In this document: positions 24,294-31,986 of the stretch, piece by piece
Position numbering within the stretch: the first letter of the stretch is position 1
Layout of the letters: the number at the start of each line of letters is the position of its first letter
Source of the DNA: UBA11889 sp002313255
GTDB lineage: Bacteria; Pseudomonadota; Gammaproteobacteria; Pseudomonadales; Azotimanducaceae
Assembly: GCA_913045265.1 (NCBI GenBank)
Contig: CAJWQX010000030.1
Coordinates: 1-43,141 of the forward strand
Length of the DNA stretch: 43,141 bases
Direction of reading: 5' to 3'
The notes under the pieces: model-generated
The model's database searches: none
The model's input: the letters and a program-made list of their open reading frames with translations, nothing else
What the model was told of the DNA's origin: nothing
Program-made: the position numbers and the translations under genes

Positions 24294-25838
24294 CTAAACC
24301 TCGGCCGGCCCGGGAAACTGATCACGAAGCACGCGTTTTAGGATCTTGCCACTCGGGTTGCGTGGGATCTCATCGACAAAGACCACTCCTTTGGGCATCT
24401 TGAACCCAGCGAGTTTTCCAGTACAAAACTCCAAAACGCCTGTTTGAGTCAGTTCCTTGTCGGTACGCACAATAATCGCGAACGGAGATTCGCCCCACGT
24501 TTCACTTGGTTGTCCAATGATCGCAGCCTCTGAGATATCGTCGTGCGTCTGCAGAAGGTTTTCGATTTCCGCCGGGTACACATTTTCTCCGCCAGAGATA
24601 ATCATGTCTTTTATTCGATCCTGAATGTACACAAATCCCTCACTGTCCATGCGAGCCACATCTCCGGTGTGCAACCAACCATCGACGATCGTTTCGGCAG
24701 TGGCTTCGGGTCGATTCCAGTACTCACGCATGATGTGCTCACCCCTCACCAGCACCTCACCCGCTTCTTCGCTAGCGCACGGCGACCCATCGGGGCGAAC
24801 GATGGCGATATCCGTGTGAAAAAAGGCCTTGCCGGTGGATCCAATCCGTTTGAGCGCGTTTTCAGCATCAATTAAGCACGCCGGCCCGCAGGATTCGGTT
24901 AATCCATACACTTGGTGAATCTCGATTCCCAAGTCCGCATATGCCTCGATCAAGGATTCCGGTACCGGAGCCGCACCCGATAGGCACCACCGCCATTGCG
25001 AAAAATCATAGCGTTCGAGATTTGGCACCTGAAGCATAAAATTTAACATCGCCGGCACGCACAGTCCGGTCGTCACTTTCTCCAAATCAACGAGTTCCCA
25101 CGCCCGAACGGGGTCGAAACTTCGCATGACGACGCTCGTAGTACCGCGGTATACGTTCACGGTGAGAGGAGTGAGCGCACCGACATGGAACATCGGCAGC
25201 GGCGACAAGAATCGGTCGCTTTCTTGATAATAGGTTGTCCCGGCGATGGTTAATGCTCCCCATGCAGAGGTCTCATGCGTATGGACGACGCCCTTCGGTA
25301 ACCCGGTCGTTCCGGAGGTGTACATGATGTACAACATGTCGTCACCGATGGCCGCAATTTCCGGTTCAGTGTCATCAGCGGTATCCCGGAATCCCATATA
25401 CCCATCGGCGAAATATACGACGTCCTCAGCACCTTCGACCTGCAACCACTGGCGAATATCGGTGCGCTCGCCGCGGCTATGAAGCTCTGCAACCGTTTCG
25501 ATGAACTCTTCGCTAAAGATAAGCCTGGTCGTACCACTGTCTTTTAGAATGAACTCCAATTCATCCGCAACCAACCGCCAGTTCAGCGGCACAACGACCG
25601 CTCCGATCTTGCCCAAGGCAAAGTAGGCTTCCATGAATTCAGCACTATTCATCAACAAGAGACCGACCCGCTCACCTTTCTCGATTCCGTCAAGAACGAA
25701 AGCGTTTGCGATTCGATTACAACGTTCATTAAGCGCCGCATACGTCAACCGCACGCCAGTATTCCCGTCAACATACGCTTCCCGATTCGGCGAGAGCAGT
25801 GACCGCTTCGCCAACCACAACCCAATGTTATTTTTCAC
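24294..25838 (-). CDS. long-chain or branched fatty acid-CoA ligase
   Basis: The product has 514 residues, typical for ANL-superfamily acyl-CoA synthetases. They form acyl-AMP and then acyl-CoA. The AMP-binding loop YTSGTTGLPKG is at residues 173-183. Further motifs are VYGLTESCG, GWLHTGDVARMD, the hinge IKDMIISGGENVYPAEIE, and the terminal catalytic Lys in NPSGKILKRVL. All key residues are present. The gene is first in a leftward pair with the APH-fold kinase. The promoter must lie in the 204-base gap shared with the MerR gene, whose own promoter runs the other way. The preferred acid is unknown. Confidence 0.93.
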   Translation of the reverse strand: MKNNIGLWLAKRSLLSPNREAYVDGNTGVRLTYAALNERCNRIANAFVLDGIEKGERVGLLLMNSAEFMEAYFALGKIGAVVVPLNWRLVADELEFILKDSGTTRLIFSEEFIETVAELHSRGERTDIRQWLQVEGAEDVVYFADGYMGFRDTADDTEPEIAAIGDDMLYIMYTSGTTGLPKGVVHTHETSAWGALTIAGTTYYQESDRFLSPLPMFHVGALTPLTVNVYRGTTSVVMRSFDPVRAWELVDLEKVTTGLCVPAMLNFMLQVPNLERYDFSQWRWCLSGAAPVPESLIEAYADLGIEIHQVYGLTESCGPACLIDAENALKRIGSTGKAFFHTDIAIVRPDGSPCASEEAGEVLVRGEHIMREYWNRPEATAETIVDGWLHTGDVARMDSEGFVYIQDRIKDMIISGGENVYPAEIENLLQTHDDISEAAIIGQPSETWGESPFAIIVRTDKELTQTGVLEFCTGKLAGFKMPKGVVFVDEIPRNPSGKILKRVLRDQFPGPAEV

Positions 25839-25987
25839 GCGACCCCTTTAAATGTTGGACCTCCGTGTCATTCTATGACGATTTCTCGGTGACGAAACCT
25901 AATTCCAAATGTTGATTGCTTCGAGAACGTTCCTCAACGTCTCGCCAACAACTTCCGACCAACGTAGCTAGACAAATCTTGACAAAC

Positions 25988-26015
25988 TGGACAGCCGAAC
26001 CAAACTCTGTACAAT
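25988..26015 (+). promoter_or_regulatory. promoter of the MerR-family gene with a TGTACA site on the -10
   Basis: A -35 TGGACA (25988-25993) and a -10 TACAAT (26010-26015) are separated by 16 bases. A TGTACA palindrome at 26008-26013 overlaps the -10. A further TGTACA lies inside the start of the gene at 26056-26061. The same arrangement occurs at the promoter at 26984-27011, which suggests autoregulation. Confidence 0.5.
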
Positions 26016-26042
26016 TCGCGGCCCCTTTTGTTCAGTACGTGA

Positions 26043-26954
26043 ATGACCGAAGACCTGTACAGAATAGGCGCGGTGTCTAAACTCACGGGCGTGAGCGTCG
26101 AATGTTTGCGCGCATGGGAAAGACGCTATGGTATGAATCCGGCGGAAAAAGCTGGCAAGACGCGGTTCTACAGCGAAATCCAGATTCATCGGCTAACCCA
26201 AATCAAGCGTCTTATCGACCAAGGTCATCCCATCAGCCAACTCGTAAAACTGAGCGACGCGGATTTGGCCAATCGATTAGGTCAATATTCGTCAGCGCTA
26301 ACTCCCTCCAACCGGCGACTCAAAGTAGCCCTCGCCGGGACTGCCTTACTTTTAGCCGAAGAGCAATTTAGTGATAGCAACCGCCTGGAGATCCTCCGTC
26401 GTTGGCCGAGTGCAGACGCATTTGCCTCCACTCCATTGCAACAGACCCCACCGCAACGACTTCCAAAACTTGACGTCGTCGTCCTCGAGATACCCAGTCT
26501 AGACAACTATCTTATTGATAAATATATAGAATCTACAGATGCGCGTATCGTGGTTGTGTACCATTTTTGTACCGATAACGATCTACAAATCGCAACGGAG
26601 CGTGGATTTGAGGTACTCCCGTGGCCGTCAACATGGCAACAAATCGAGGAGGCGTGCCTTCGCTCTGGACGGGAGTTCCGTACGACAAGTTCGACCCAAC
26701 GTCGTTTCTCCGACGAGCAACTTTTCCACCTGGCAACCAGAACGAGCATCGAAGGCTGCACCTGCCCCCGCGACTTGGTTCAACTAATTACACAAATTAA
26801 CGCATATGCAATTCACACCGAACGCTGCGGCACCGTTAATACTGCAGCTAATCACTTCGAAATTTCGCTCGAAGCCAACGAGGCGAGAGCCTGCCTCGAA
26901 AATGCACTCAGCGTCCTCGTGGAAGACGAAGATTCGGTTCAAAAAGCCAATTAA
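26043..26954 (+). CDS. MerR-family transcriptional regulator with a modified, non-B12 sensor region
   Basis: The product has 303 residues. The N-terminal winged helix (YRIGAVSKLTGVSVECLRAW, then ERRYG, then TRFYSEIQIHRLTQIKRLID) is a clear MerR DNA-binding domain of the CarA/CarH/LitR type. Residues 93-205 look like a Rossmann-like domain in the place where CarH-type proteins bind cobalamin, but no D-x-H-x-x-G motif is present. A C-terminal segment with Cys239, Cys241 and Cys262 (GCTCPRDLVQLITQI, then HTERCG) resembles a Cys-containing tail I recall from related gammaproteobacterial MerR proteins. The signal is unknown. The neighbouring promoter with TGTACA sites is the probable target. Confidence 0.85.
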   Translation: MTEDLYRIGAVSKLTGVSVECLRAWERRYGMNPAEKAGKTRFYSEIQIHRLTQIKRLIDQGHPISQLVKLSDADLANRLGQYSSALTPSNRRLKVALAGTALLLAEEQFSDSNRLEILRRWPSADAFASTPLQQTPPQRLPKLDVVVLEIPSLDNYLIDKYIESTDARIVVVYHFCTDNDLQIATERGFEVLPWPSTWQQIEEACLRSGREFRTTSSTQRRFSDEQLFHLATRTSIEGCTCPRDLVQLITQINAYAIHTERCGTVNTAANHFEISLEANEARACLENALSVLVEDEDSVQKAN

Positions 26955-26959
26955 TTTTC

Positions 26960-27011
26960 TGTACAAATACTATACAATAAGTCTTGACAATATTTTTGTA
27001 CTGTACATAAT
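26960..27011 (+). promoter_or_regulatory. promoter with multiple TGTACA-type operator sites, driving a gene-free structured region
   Basis: A perfect -35 TTGACA (26984-26989), a 16-base spacer and CATAAT (27006-27011) form a strong sigma70 promoter. TGTACA-type hexamers lie at 26960-26965, at 26971-26976 (TATACA, 11 bases on, one helical turn), at 26997-27002 (TGTACT) and at 27002-27007 on the -10. TACA half-sites spaced by 11 bases are a known feature of CarH-type operators. Start of transcription would be near 27017. Confidence 0.65.
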
Positions 27012-27016
27012 GCATG

Positions 27017-27127
27017 ACCAAAGAGTTTAGGCGTGCAACACAACTTCAATGCAGTCCTCCCTTTCAAGTGTCCTTCCCCCAGCAGCGAAGTTGTTTTCAG
27101 CGGCTCCGGCCGCTGACACGCCTTTTT
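27017..27127 (+). ncRNA. candidate structured small RNA with a three-way junction
   Basis: No protein is supported here, yet the strand downstream of a strong promoter folds well. The basal stem P1 is AGGCGTG (27029-27035) with CACGCCT (27117-27123), 7 bp. P2 is ACAACTTC (27040-27047) with GAAGTTGT (27087-27094), 8 bp, and closes a 39-base loop. P3 is CAGCGGC (27098-27104) with GCCGCTG (27109-27115), 7 bp on a TCCG tetraloop. A T-run follows at once (27124-27127). The P2 loop carries TCCTCCC (27055-27061) and TCCTTCCCCC (27071-27080), which could pair with Shine-Dalgarno sequences. A competing GGCGTGT at 27145-27151 could also pair with the P1 3' strand. The function is unknown. Confidence 0.6.
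27098..27127 (+). terminator. probable terminator of the small RNA
   Basis: The GC-rich P3 hairpin with a TCCG tetraloop is followed by the 3' strand of P1 and then TTTT, with more T after two bases. The T-run is on the plus strand only, so it ends rightward transcripts and not those of the leftward kinase gene. Confidence 0.5.
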
Positions 27128-27164
27128 ACTTTTCCTTGCCGAGGGGCGTGTAGAGCGTCTTGGT

Positions 27165-27198
27165 CGCGGGATGGGTCCTTGCACCCGCAGGTCCCGCG
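27165..27198. other. additional GC-rich hairpin in the gene-free region
   Basis: CGCGGGA (27165-27171) pairs with TCCCGCG (27192-27198), and inside it GGGT (27173-27176) pairs with ACCC (27183-27186). No T-run follows on either strand. It may belong to a longer form of the upstream RNA or to the 3' end of the leftward kinase transcript. The remaining bases up to 27300 show nothing recognisable. Confidence 0.35.
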
Positions 27199-27300
27199 CA
27201 CCGCTTCTTCTGTATCTAAATCAGCCTGGATCAATGATCGTCTACTAGCGTAAGTACGCGGAATTCACGCGCTGCGCCGGGTTTCTCGAAACGAAGGGGT

Positions 27301-28308
27301 TCAGTTGGTCAATAGTTTGAGTGCTGAACGGGCCCGCGTAGATATACCTTCCTTGTACGCCTCGAGATCGAATTCCTGTTTCCCCATCGCCCCAACAAGA
27401 TAACGCTTGTATACACCCTGGGTTATCGCTCCCAGACGCCAGTGAGAAAACGCACGGTAGTAATTGATCCGTTCGAGGCTTCGCCCCGTCGCCACTTCGT
27501 ATCGTTCCTGGATTTCGCCGCGGTCCGGAAATCCTTCCAGCGCTGTCGGTGCATTTTCCGCTCCACGTTCGCCGGCCGATGGCCAGTTATTGAGCATGTA
27601 CCCAACATCCGCGAGAGGGTCGCCAAGTGTGCAAAGTTCCCAGTCGAGTAACGCTGCCATTCGTCCTTCGGCGACGATCATATTGCCGGGACGATAGTCA
27701 CCGTGAACGATAGCGGCCCCAACCTGAACCGGAAGGTCCTCGTGCAACAGTCTCAGACTCTCATCCATTTCAGGAATCTCATGAGTTTTGGTGGCTTCCC
27801 ACTGCTTTGTCCACCGCTTAAGTTGACGTTCAATGTACGCTTCCTTACGACCAAGTTGTCCGAGACCAACATCGTCTGGGTTAATCAAATGCAGGTCGGA
27901 GAGAACTTCGATGGCGTGCAATCCAAACGAATGTCGCTCCGCTTCCGTCATCTTTTGTGCCGGCTGTTGGTTGTGCAAGACGACACCGCTTACAAAACCC
28001 ATAAGGTAAAATGGCGCCCCGTTAACGTCCGTGTCTTCGCATAGCCCGTACGTTGGTGCCACCGGGACCGAGGAACCCGACAAGGCCGACACAATGCGGT
28101 GTTCCCGACCCATGTCGTGAGCACTCTCTAGAACGTGCCCCAGCGGCGGGCGTCGCAGGACGTATGCTGATCCCTGGGTATCCGTGAACCGGAAGGTCAG
28201 GTTCGAATGGCCTCCCGCGATGAGCTCAAAATCAAGCGGCGGCGCAATTTCCGGGATCCTGCCCTGAACCCAGTCCGTGACTTTTGATAGGTTGATTCCA
28301 TCGATCAT
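27301..28308 (-). CDS. APH-fold phosphotransferase 2 (ACAD10/11 kinase-domain-like)
   Basis: The product has 335 residues from the ATG at 28308, which has GAGGTG upstream; the longer frame to 28437 adds 43 residues unlike the family. The catalytic loop is IVHGDYRPGNMIV, and the metal-binding segment LLDWELCTLGDPLADVGY is fully canonical. The N-terminal lobe (GGHSNLTFRFTDTQGSAYVLRRPPLG) is the type found in kinases fused or linked to acyl-CoA dehydrogenases. Human ACAD10/11 kinase domains phosphorylate 4-hydroxyacyl-CoA; a similar lipid role is inferred here. It is a separate paralogue of the kinase at 23290, and the two share only the fold-level motifs. Confidence 0.9.
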   Translation of the reverse strand: MIDGINLSKVTDWVQGRIPEIAPPLDFELIAGGHSNLTFRFTDTQGSAYVLRRPPLGHVLESAHDMGREHRIVSALSGSSVPVAPTYGLCEDTDVNGAPFYLMGFVSGVVLHNQQPAQKMTEAERHSFGLHAIEVLSDLHLINPDDVGLGQLGRKEAYIERQLKRWTKQWEATKTHEIPEMDESLRLLHEDLPVQVGAAIVHGDYRPGNMIVAEGRMAALLDWELCTLGDPLADVGYMLNNWPSAGERGAENAPTALEGFPDRGEIQERYEVATGRSLERINYYRAFSHWRLGAITQGVYKRYLVGAMGKQEFDLEAYKEGISTRARSALKLLTN

Positions 28309-28495
28309 GTTTGCAGCACCTCGGCTTCCGCCATGCCCATGGTGATAACCGGTCGGGCACACCACGTCAACCCAGTTAGGGTACGCACATCGATCGCCAA
28401 CGACATCGCAACGGTCGAATGTAGTGTTTACGAACATTTAGCTAATTCCGACGCGTTTTCATTGCCCAGAGCCAATTCGAGCCAAAGTCGCTAAA

Positions 28496-29278
28496 GTGAA
28501 ATCCCACAACTTGCTTCGTAGTCTCGTGTTCGACCGACTGACCATTCCTGTCAAAGCCTTCCTACGCGGATTTCTTTTGATTCGTCTACCGCGTTTCCGT
28601 CAATACCTGTGGCGACCCGCAGCCTGCAGTTTAGTTATCGTCTCAGTATTCCTCTTCTTGGCATTCAACTACATCAAAACTGCTACTCACAGCATCATGC
28701 AACTCTTGCCTGATTGGCTTTCGTTCTCCGGAGCCATTCTCGTACCAATGGTTTACGTGATTGTGATTGTGTCAGGCAGTTGGTTGGTTGGATTCGTCGC
28801 GATAATTATCTCGAGCCCATTCTTGGGTAGCTTGTCATCACAAACAGAAGAGCATGAATATGGCGCAGCGATCATCGCAGACGAAAGTCTTATAAGGTCA
28901 GCTGTCTCCGCATACAAACGAGAACTGACTAAACTTCGATACCATCTCACGGTACTCCTCGCCGCCTTGATCATAGGTTTAATACTTAGCCCCATTGCAC
29001 CTCTCATCTGGATGATAGTCGGCGCCTGGTTGACGGCCGTGCAGTTCGTCGATCACGCGTCAGAAAATCGGGGGCTTCCTTTTAGCCACACCCGCACGCT
29101 GTTGCGTCGAAACCCAGCCCCGACGATTGTGTTCGGGTCTCTCGCGGTTGGCCTGCTGGCATTACCTTTCTTTAACATTCTCGCTATTCCTGCGAGCGTC
29201 TGCGCCGGCACCATACTTTGGAATGTTCTGCACGAATTGCCGGCGAAACGCACGCCAACGGCGACGGCCCGCCAATAG
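28496..29278 (+). CDS. EI24/CysZ-like integral membrane protein
   Basis: The product has 260 residues from a GTG at 28496; other starts a few codons downstream are possible. At least four long hydrophobic segments are visible (LVIVSVFLFLAFNYI, GAILVPMVYVIVIVSGSWLV, LTVLLAALIIGLILSPIAPL, IVFGSLAVGLLALPFFNILA). The conserved SSPFLGSL-type segment after the second segment and the N-terminal FLRGFLLIRLPRF fit the EI24 domain family that includes the sulfate transporter CysZ. The sequence is not close enough to name it cysZ. It is convergent with the LLM gene. Confidence 0.75.
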   Translation: MKSHNLLRSLVFDRLTIPVKAFLRGFLLIRLPRFRQYLWRPAACSLVIVSVFLFLAFNYIKTATHSIMQLLPDWLSFSGAILVPMVYVIVIVSGSWLVGFVAIIISSPFLGSLSSQTEEHEYGAAIIADESLIRSAVSAYKRELTKLRYHLTVLLAALIIGLILSPIAPLIWMIVGAWLTAVQFVDHASENRGLPFSHTRTLLRRNPAPTIVFGSLAVGLLALPFFNILAIPASVCAGTILWNVLHELPAKRTPTATARQ

Positions 29279-29302
29279 TGGGTTACGTAGCCGGAGGGGC
29301 GC

Positions 29303-30205
29303 CTACTTGAGCTGTTCCCGCACCCGCCCCATCCGTTCGATGGTCGCTAGTGCCTCGTCCTGATCTCTCGATATATTTCGCATCAACACGTCCGTAAACC
29401 CGAGCTCTTTATAGTCATTCAGGCGTTCCGTAACCAAACCGACGTCCCCCACAATAAGTGCTTCCGGATCGAAGCCACGGTAATTTCCGAGATAAGGTTC
29501 CATCCGACGGCTTGCCTCGTCGGCTGATTTCCCCACAAAGACGTCCCGCCGCAATGCGACGGCTCCCTCGGCGGTACCCAGGCGCTCACATGCGTCGCGA
29601 TAAACGTTAAGTTGATGTCGCGTTGCATCAAACACGCTTCCGGGATCACCCAACCAACCATCACCGAGCCGGGCCGCTCGTTCGATGGCTACGTCTGCCG
29701 TTGCACCTATCCATATATCAATGGGCTCCGGAGGTAACGGTGAAATCCTTGCATCCCTCAATTGCCAATGGCGGTCGTGATCGAGCGTTTCTCCAGACCA
29801 CAGTCGACGCAAGAGGCTGACCGCATCTTCGAACATGCTTCGCCGGTCGCGATGCGGAACGCCCATCCCCCCACTCTGTTGTCGTTCACCACCTAGTGCA
29901 CACTGCAGGATAAATCGACCTTGGGCGATGCACGCGAGCGTCGCCGTTTGCTCTGCCACAAGCACCGGGTTCCAGAGAGGCAACAGATACAATGCGCCAC
30001 AATCGCGACGATCCCATTCTGCAAGTATTCGCCCAATCACGGGGCTGTTCTGATAGTAAGGCACGGCGGTGACGTGATGATCGCCAACAAACAGCGAATC
30101 CAGACCTGCATCCCTGGCCCGGGCGGCCCGCTCAACGATATTCCGCGCACCTTCGCGATGATCACGGGTTAGTTGCATCGTGGCGATGGAAATCCCTATG
30201 CGCAC
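29303..30205 (-). CDS. luciferase-like (LLM class) flavin-dependent oxidoreductase 3
   Basis: The product has 300 residues. The N-terminus MRIGISIATMQL and the motif AGLDSLFVGDHHVTAVPYYQN replace the PEHTH-type edge of the second LLM gene. Barrel strands are seen at LYLLPLWNPVLVAEQTATLA, AQGRFILQCALGGERQQ and PIDIWIGATADVAIERAARLGDGW. It therefore belongs to the same superfamily as the proteins at 11206 and 13942 but to a different subgroup. It is followed 12 bases upstream by the Nudix gene on the same strand, so both may share a transcript. Cofactor and substrate are unknown. Confidence 0.88.
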   Translation of the reverse strand: MRIGISIATMQLTRDHREGARNIVERAARARDAGLDSLFVGDHHVTAVPYYQNSPVIGRILAEWDRRDCGALYLLPLWNPVLVAEQTATLACIAQGRFILQCALGGERQQSGGMGVPHRDRRSMFEDAVSLLRRLWSGETLDHDRHWQLRDARISPLPPEPIDIWIGATADVAIERAARLGDGWLGDPGSVFDATRHQLNVYRDACERLGTAEGAVALRRDVFVGKSADEASRRMEPYLGNYRGFDPEALIVGDVGLVTERLNDYKELGFTDVLMRNISRDQDEALATIERMGRVREQLK

Positions 30206-30217
30206 CTACACTCCTCC

Positions 30218-30754
30218 CTAGACCCCGATCGAACCGCTCTCAAAATACTGCTGGATTTCACTTTGATCTACCTGCCCAGTGTCGTGAGATCTCAAACGAT
30301 CGTTCTCGAATATAAAGTCTCCGATAATACAATCGCCTGCAAGTACTTGAGGTAGCCACAGAGCGTCGTCCTCCCACATCTCGTCATACGGAATTTCGTC
30401 CAAACGACACCAAAAAGGATCGGCCTCGCTACTCGACACAGCGTCGCCCTCGAATGTTCTCGACGTGAAGACGTAGCCCGCCATAGAGAAACCGTTGCCA
30501 AAATCATGAAACCGTAGTGCCGCGGCGGGACTAAGAGACACCACCCCGATCCCCACTTCTTCACGTACCTCCCGCACCGCGCATTGATAAATCGATTCAT
30601 CTTTTTCGAGGCGTCCGCCCGGTGCGTTGATTCGTCCTTCCCCGTGCCCACTAAGCTTGTGGATCAATAAAACCGAAGACTCTCTTAACAAATACACAAG
30701 CGTGCCCTGCTGCCGCGGACTCCAGTTCGACGGGAATGCAACTTTCTCACTCAC
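30218..30754 (-). CDS. Nudix hydrolase (8-oxo-dGTPase-like)
   Basis: The product has 178 residues. The Nudix box is complete: GGRLEKDESIYQCAVREVRE followed by EVGI, matching G-x5-E-x7-R-E-U-x-E-E-x-G-U. Preceding sequence (LIHKLSGHGEGRINAPGG) and following sequence (PFWCRLDEIPYDEMWEDDALWLPQ) resemble the MTH1/MutT-type group that removes oxidised purine nucleotides. A tail of about 35 residues continues after the domain (IFENDRLRSHDTGQVDQSEI). It lies near a dimeric dUTPase and a decayed macro-domain gene, so this patch may be a nucleotide-sanitation neighbourhood. The substrate has not been shown. Confidence 0.9.
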   Translation of the reverse strand: MSEKVAFPSNWSPRQQGTLVYLLRESSVLLIHKLSGHGEGRINAPGGRLEKDESIYQCAVREVREEVGIGVVSLSPAAALRFHDFGNGFSMAGYVFTSRTFEGDAVSSSEADPFWCRLDEIPYDEMWEDDALWLPQVLAGDCIIGDFIFENDRLRSHDTGQVDQSEIQQYFESGSIGV

Positions 30755-30886
30755 CCATACAGTATAGGGGCTCCAGAGTCAGGCTTGACTTCGGTCAACA
30801 AGGTGCTTTCGACGCTTCTTACAACGTTGCCCACGACCAAGTTATTCAATGTTGAATCGACTTAAACAAAACACGTTCGGGCTGCT

Positions 30887-31323
30887 TTGAAGATCGAGTC
30901 CCATCTCGGTGACATCACGCGATCGTCAATGCCGCCAATACGACGTTGCTCGGCACCGGAGGCGTTGACGGCGCCATCCACCGGGCGGCGGGACCGGAAT
31001 TGCTCCGTGAGTGTCGGCAGCTCGGCGGTTGCCTCACGGGAGAAGCCCGTATTACCAGCGCGTATCGTTCCCAGCTCGCTAGATCATTCGTACCGTCGGT
31101 CCCATATGGCACAACGGCAGCCCCCAAGAGCCTGAACTTCTGCGCGGCTGCTATGAGCATCGCCTTTCCTACCATTTCGACAGGCGCATACGGATTTCCG
31201 CCGAACCTCGCCGCAACCATTGCCGTGAAAACAGGGCAGAGTAATTCGCGCCTCGACCTAGTTCGTTTCGTCTGTTTCGACCGGGCAACAGCTGAGATTT
31301 ACGACGAGCTCTTGTCGGGGTAA
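30887..31323 (+). pseudogene. macro-domain (ADP-ribose hydrolase-like) pseudogene
   Basis: The pieces of one macro-domain protein lie in three frames. Frame 2 gives KIESHLGDIT from 30887. Frame 1 then gives IVNAANTTLLGTGGVDGAIH from 30922 on through GPELLRECRQLGGCLTGEA. Frame 3 gives IIRTVGPIWHNGSPQEPELL from 31083. Frame 1 resumes with SIAFPTISTGAYGFP and ends VCFDRATAEIYDELLSG at 31323. The first junction lacks about 16 bases compared with the usual GDIT-to-NAAN spacing, the second needs one base, and the third lacks about 40 bases. Several lesions in one gene point to true decay rather than read errors. Its 3' end overlaps the dUTPase gene by 25 bases. Confidence 0.8.
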
Positions 31324-31940
31324 CGCTTTTCGAGAGCGTCAAGGAGCTCGTCCACAAACGAGTCCGATAGTGGGTTCAGTTCGCCGACTAGTTCACTTAG
31401 GTGTTCATTGTCTTCGCGCCCTTGCCACACTTTTTGGTAATGGCCCGCTTTATAACCATGCGCCTGTCGAAATCGGTTTAAAACGTTTTTACCGATGTAC
31501 TTCTCAAACAGTTCGTCAAGTGACATGGGTAACGCATTCAAGACATCGATAAAACTTGCAATGTCGAATTTCGGATCGACAAGTGCTCGGCTAGCAAGCG
31601 CCTCAACAGCTTGGCGAAAGTTGCCATCGCCCTTGCTCTCGGCACGCTGAACCATTTCGCGCGCTAGGTCAGCACCAACCAGGTCATCCCGAATGAGATC
31701 GGACAATCCGAAGTGCCAAATATCAACAATTTCGAGCTTGACCTGCTCGATATCTGCTACCTGGTTTTTCCACCACTTCCAACCGAAATGATCCAGTAAT
31801 TCCGCGCATTCAACCCACACTGCCCGGTAATACTCGAATCCTTGATTAAGCCAATCGGGGTGTACCTCATCGTTGTGCTCGGCTTGCATCCTTGCCATCA
31901 CGGATAAGCGACCAGCAAAGATCTCCTCAGAGTTCGTCAA
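31299..31940 (-). CDS. dimeric (MazG-like, all-alpha) dUTP diphosphatase
   Basis: The product has 213 residues. Conserved blocks of the dimeric dUTPase family are clear: NDEVHPDWLNQGFEYYRAVW, VECAELLDHFGWKWWKNQ and VKLEIVDIWHFGLSDLI, in which the Glu and Asp residues bind Mg2+. The enzyme hydrolyses dUTP (and often dUDP) to dUMP, keeping uracil out of DNA and feeding dTMP synthesis. This all-alpha type is unrelated to the trimeric Dut of E. coli. It is divergent from the hydroxyacid dehydrogenase gene, with only 46 bases between them. Confidence 0.92.
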   Translation of the reverse strand: MTNSEEIFAGRLSVMARMQAEHNDEVHPDWLNQGFEYYRAVWVECAELLDHFGWKWWKNQVADIEQVKLEIVDIWHFGLSDLIRDDLVGADLAREMVQRAESKGDGNFRQAVEALASRALVDPKFDIASFIDVLNALPMSLDELFEKYIGKNVLNRFRQAHGYKAGHYQKVWQGREDNEHLSELVGELNPLSDSFVDELLDALEKRYPDKSSS

Positions 31941-31986
31941 TCCGATTTCTCACTTACACAGCGCCTTTATTTGTTATTGTGCGTGA

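Noticed and set aside
25319..25333. Two TGTACA sequences inside the acyl-CoA ligase gene
   Set aside because: They encode the conserved residues before the AMP-binding loop (Met-Tyr codons read on the other strand) and no promoter is near, so they are probably coincidental.
27014..27253. 79-codon reading frame starting MTKEFRRATQLQ in the gene-free region
   Set aside because: The start lies before or at the expected transcription start, there is no ribosome-binding site, the composition is not protein-like, and the bases are better explained by RNA helices.
30785..30798. TTGAC-TTCG-GTCAA hairpin between the Nudix gene and the macro relic
   Set aside because: The stem is only 5 bp, with no T-run, and other pairs do not extend it.
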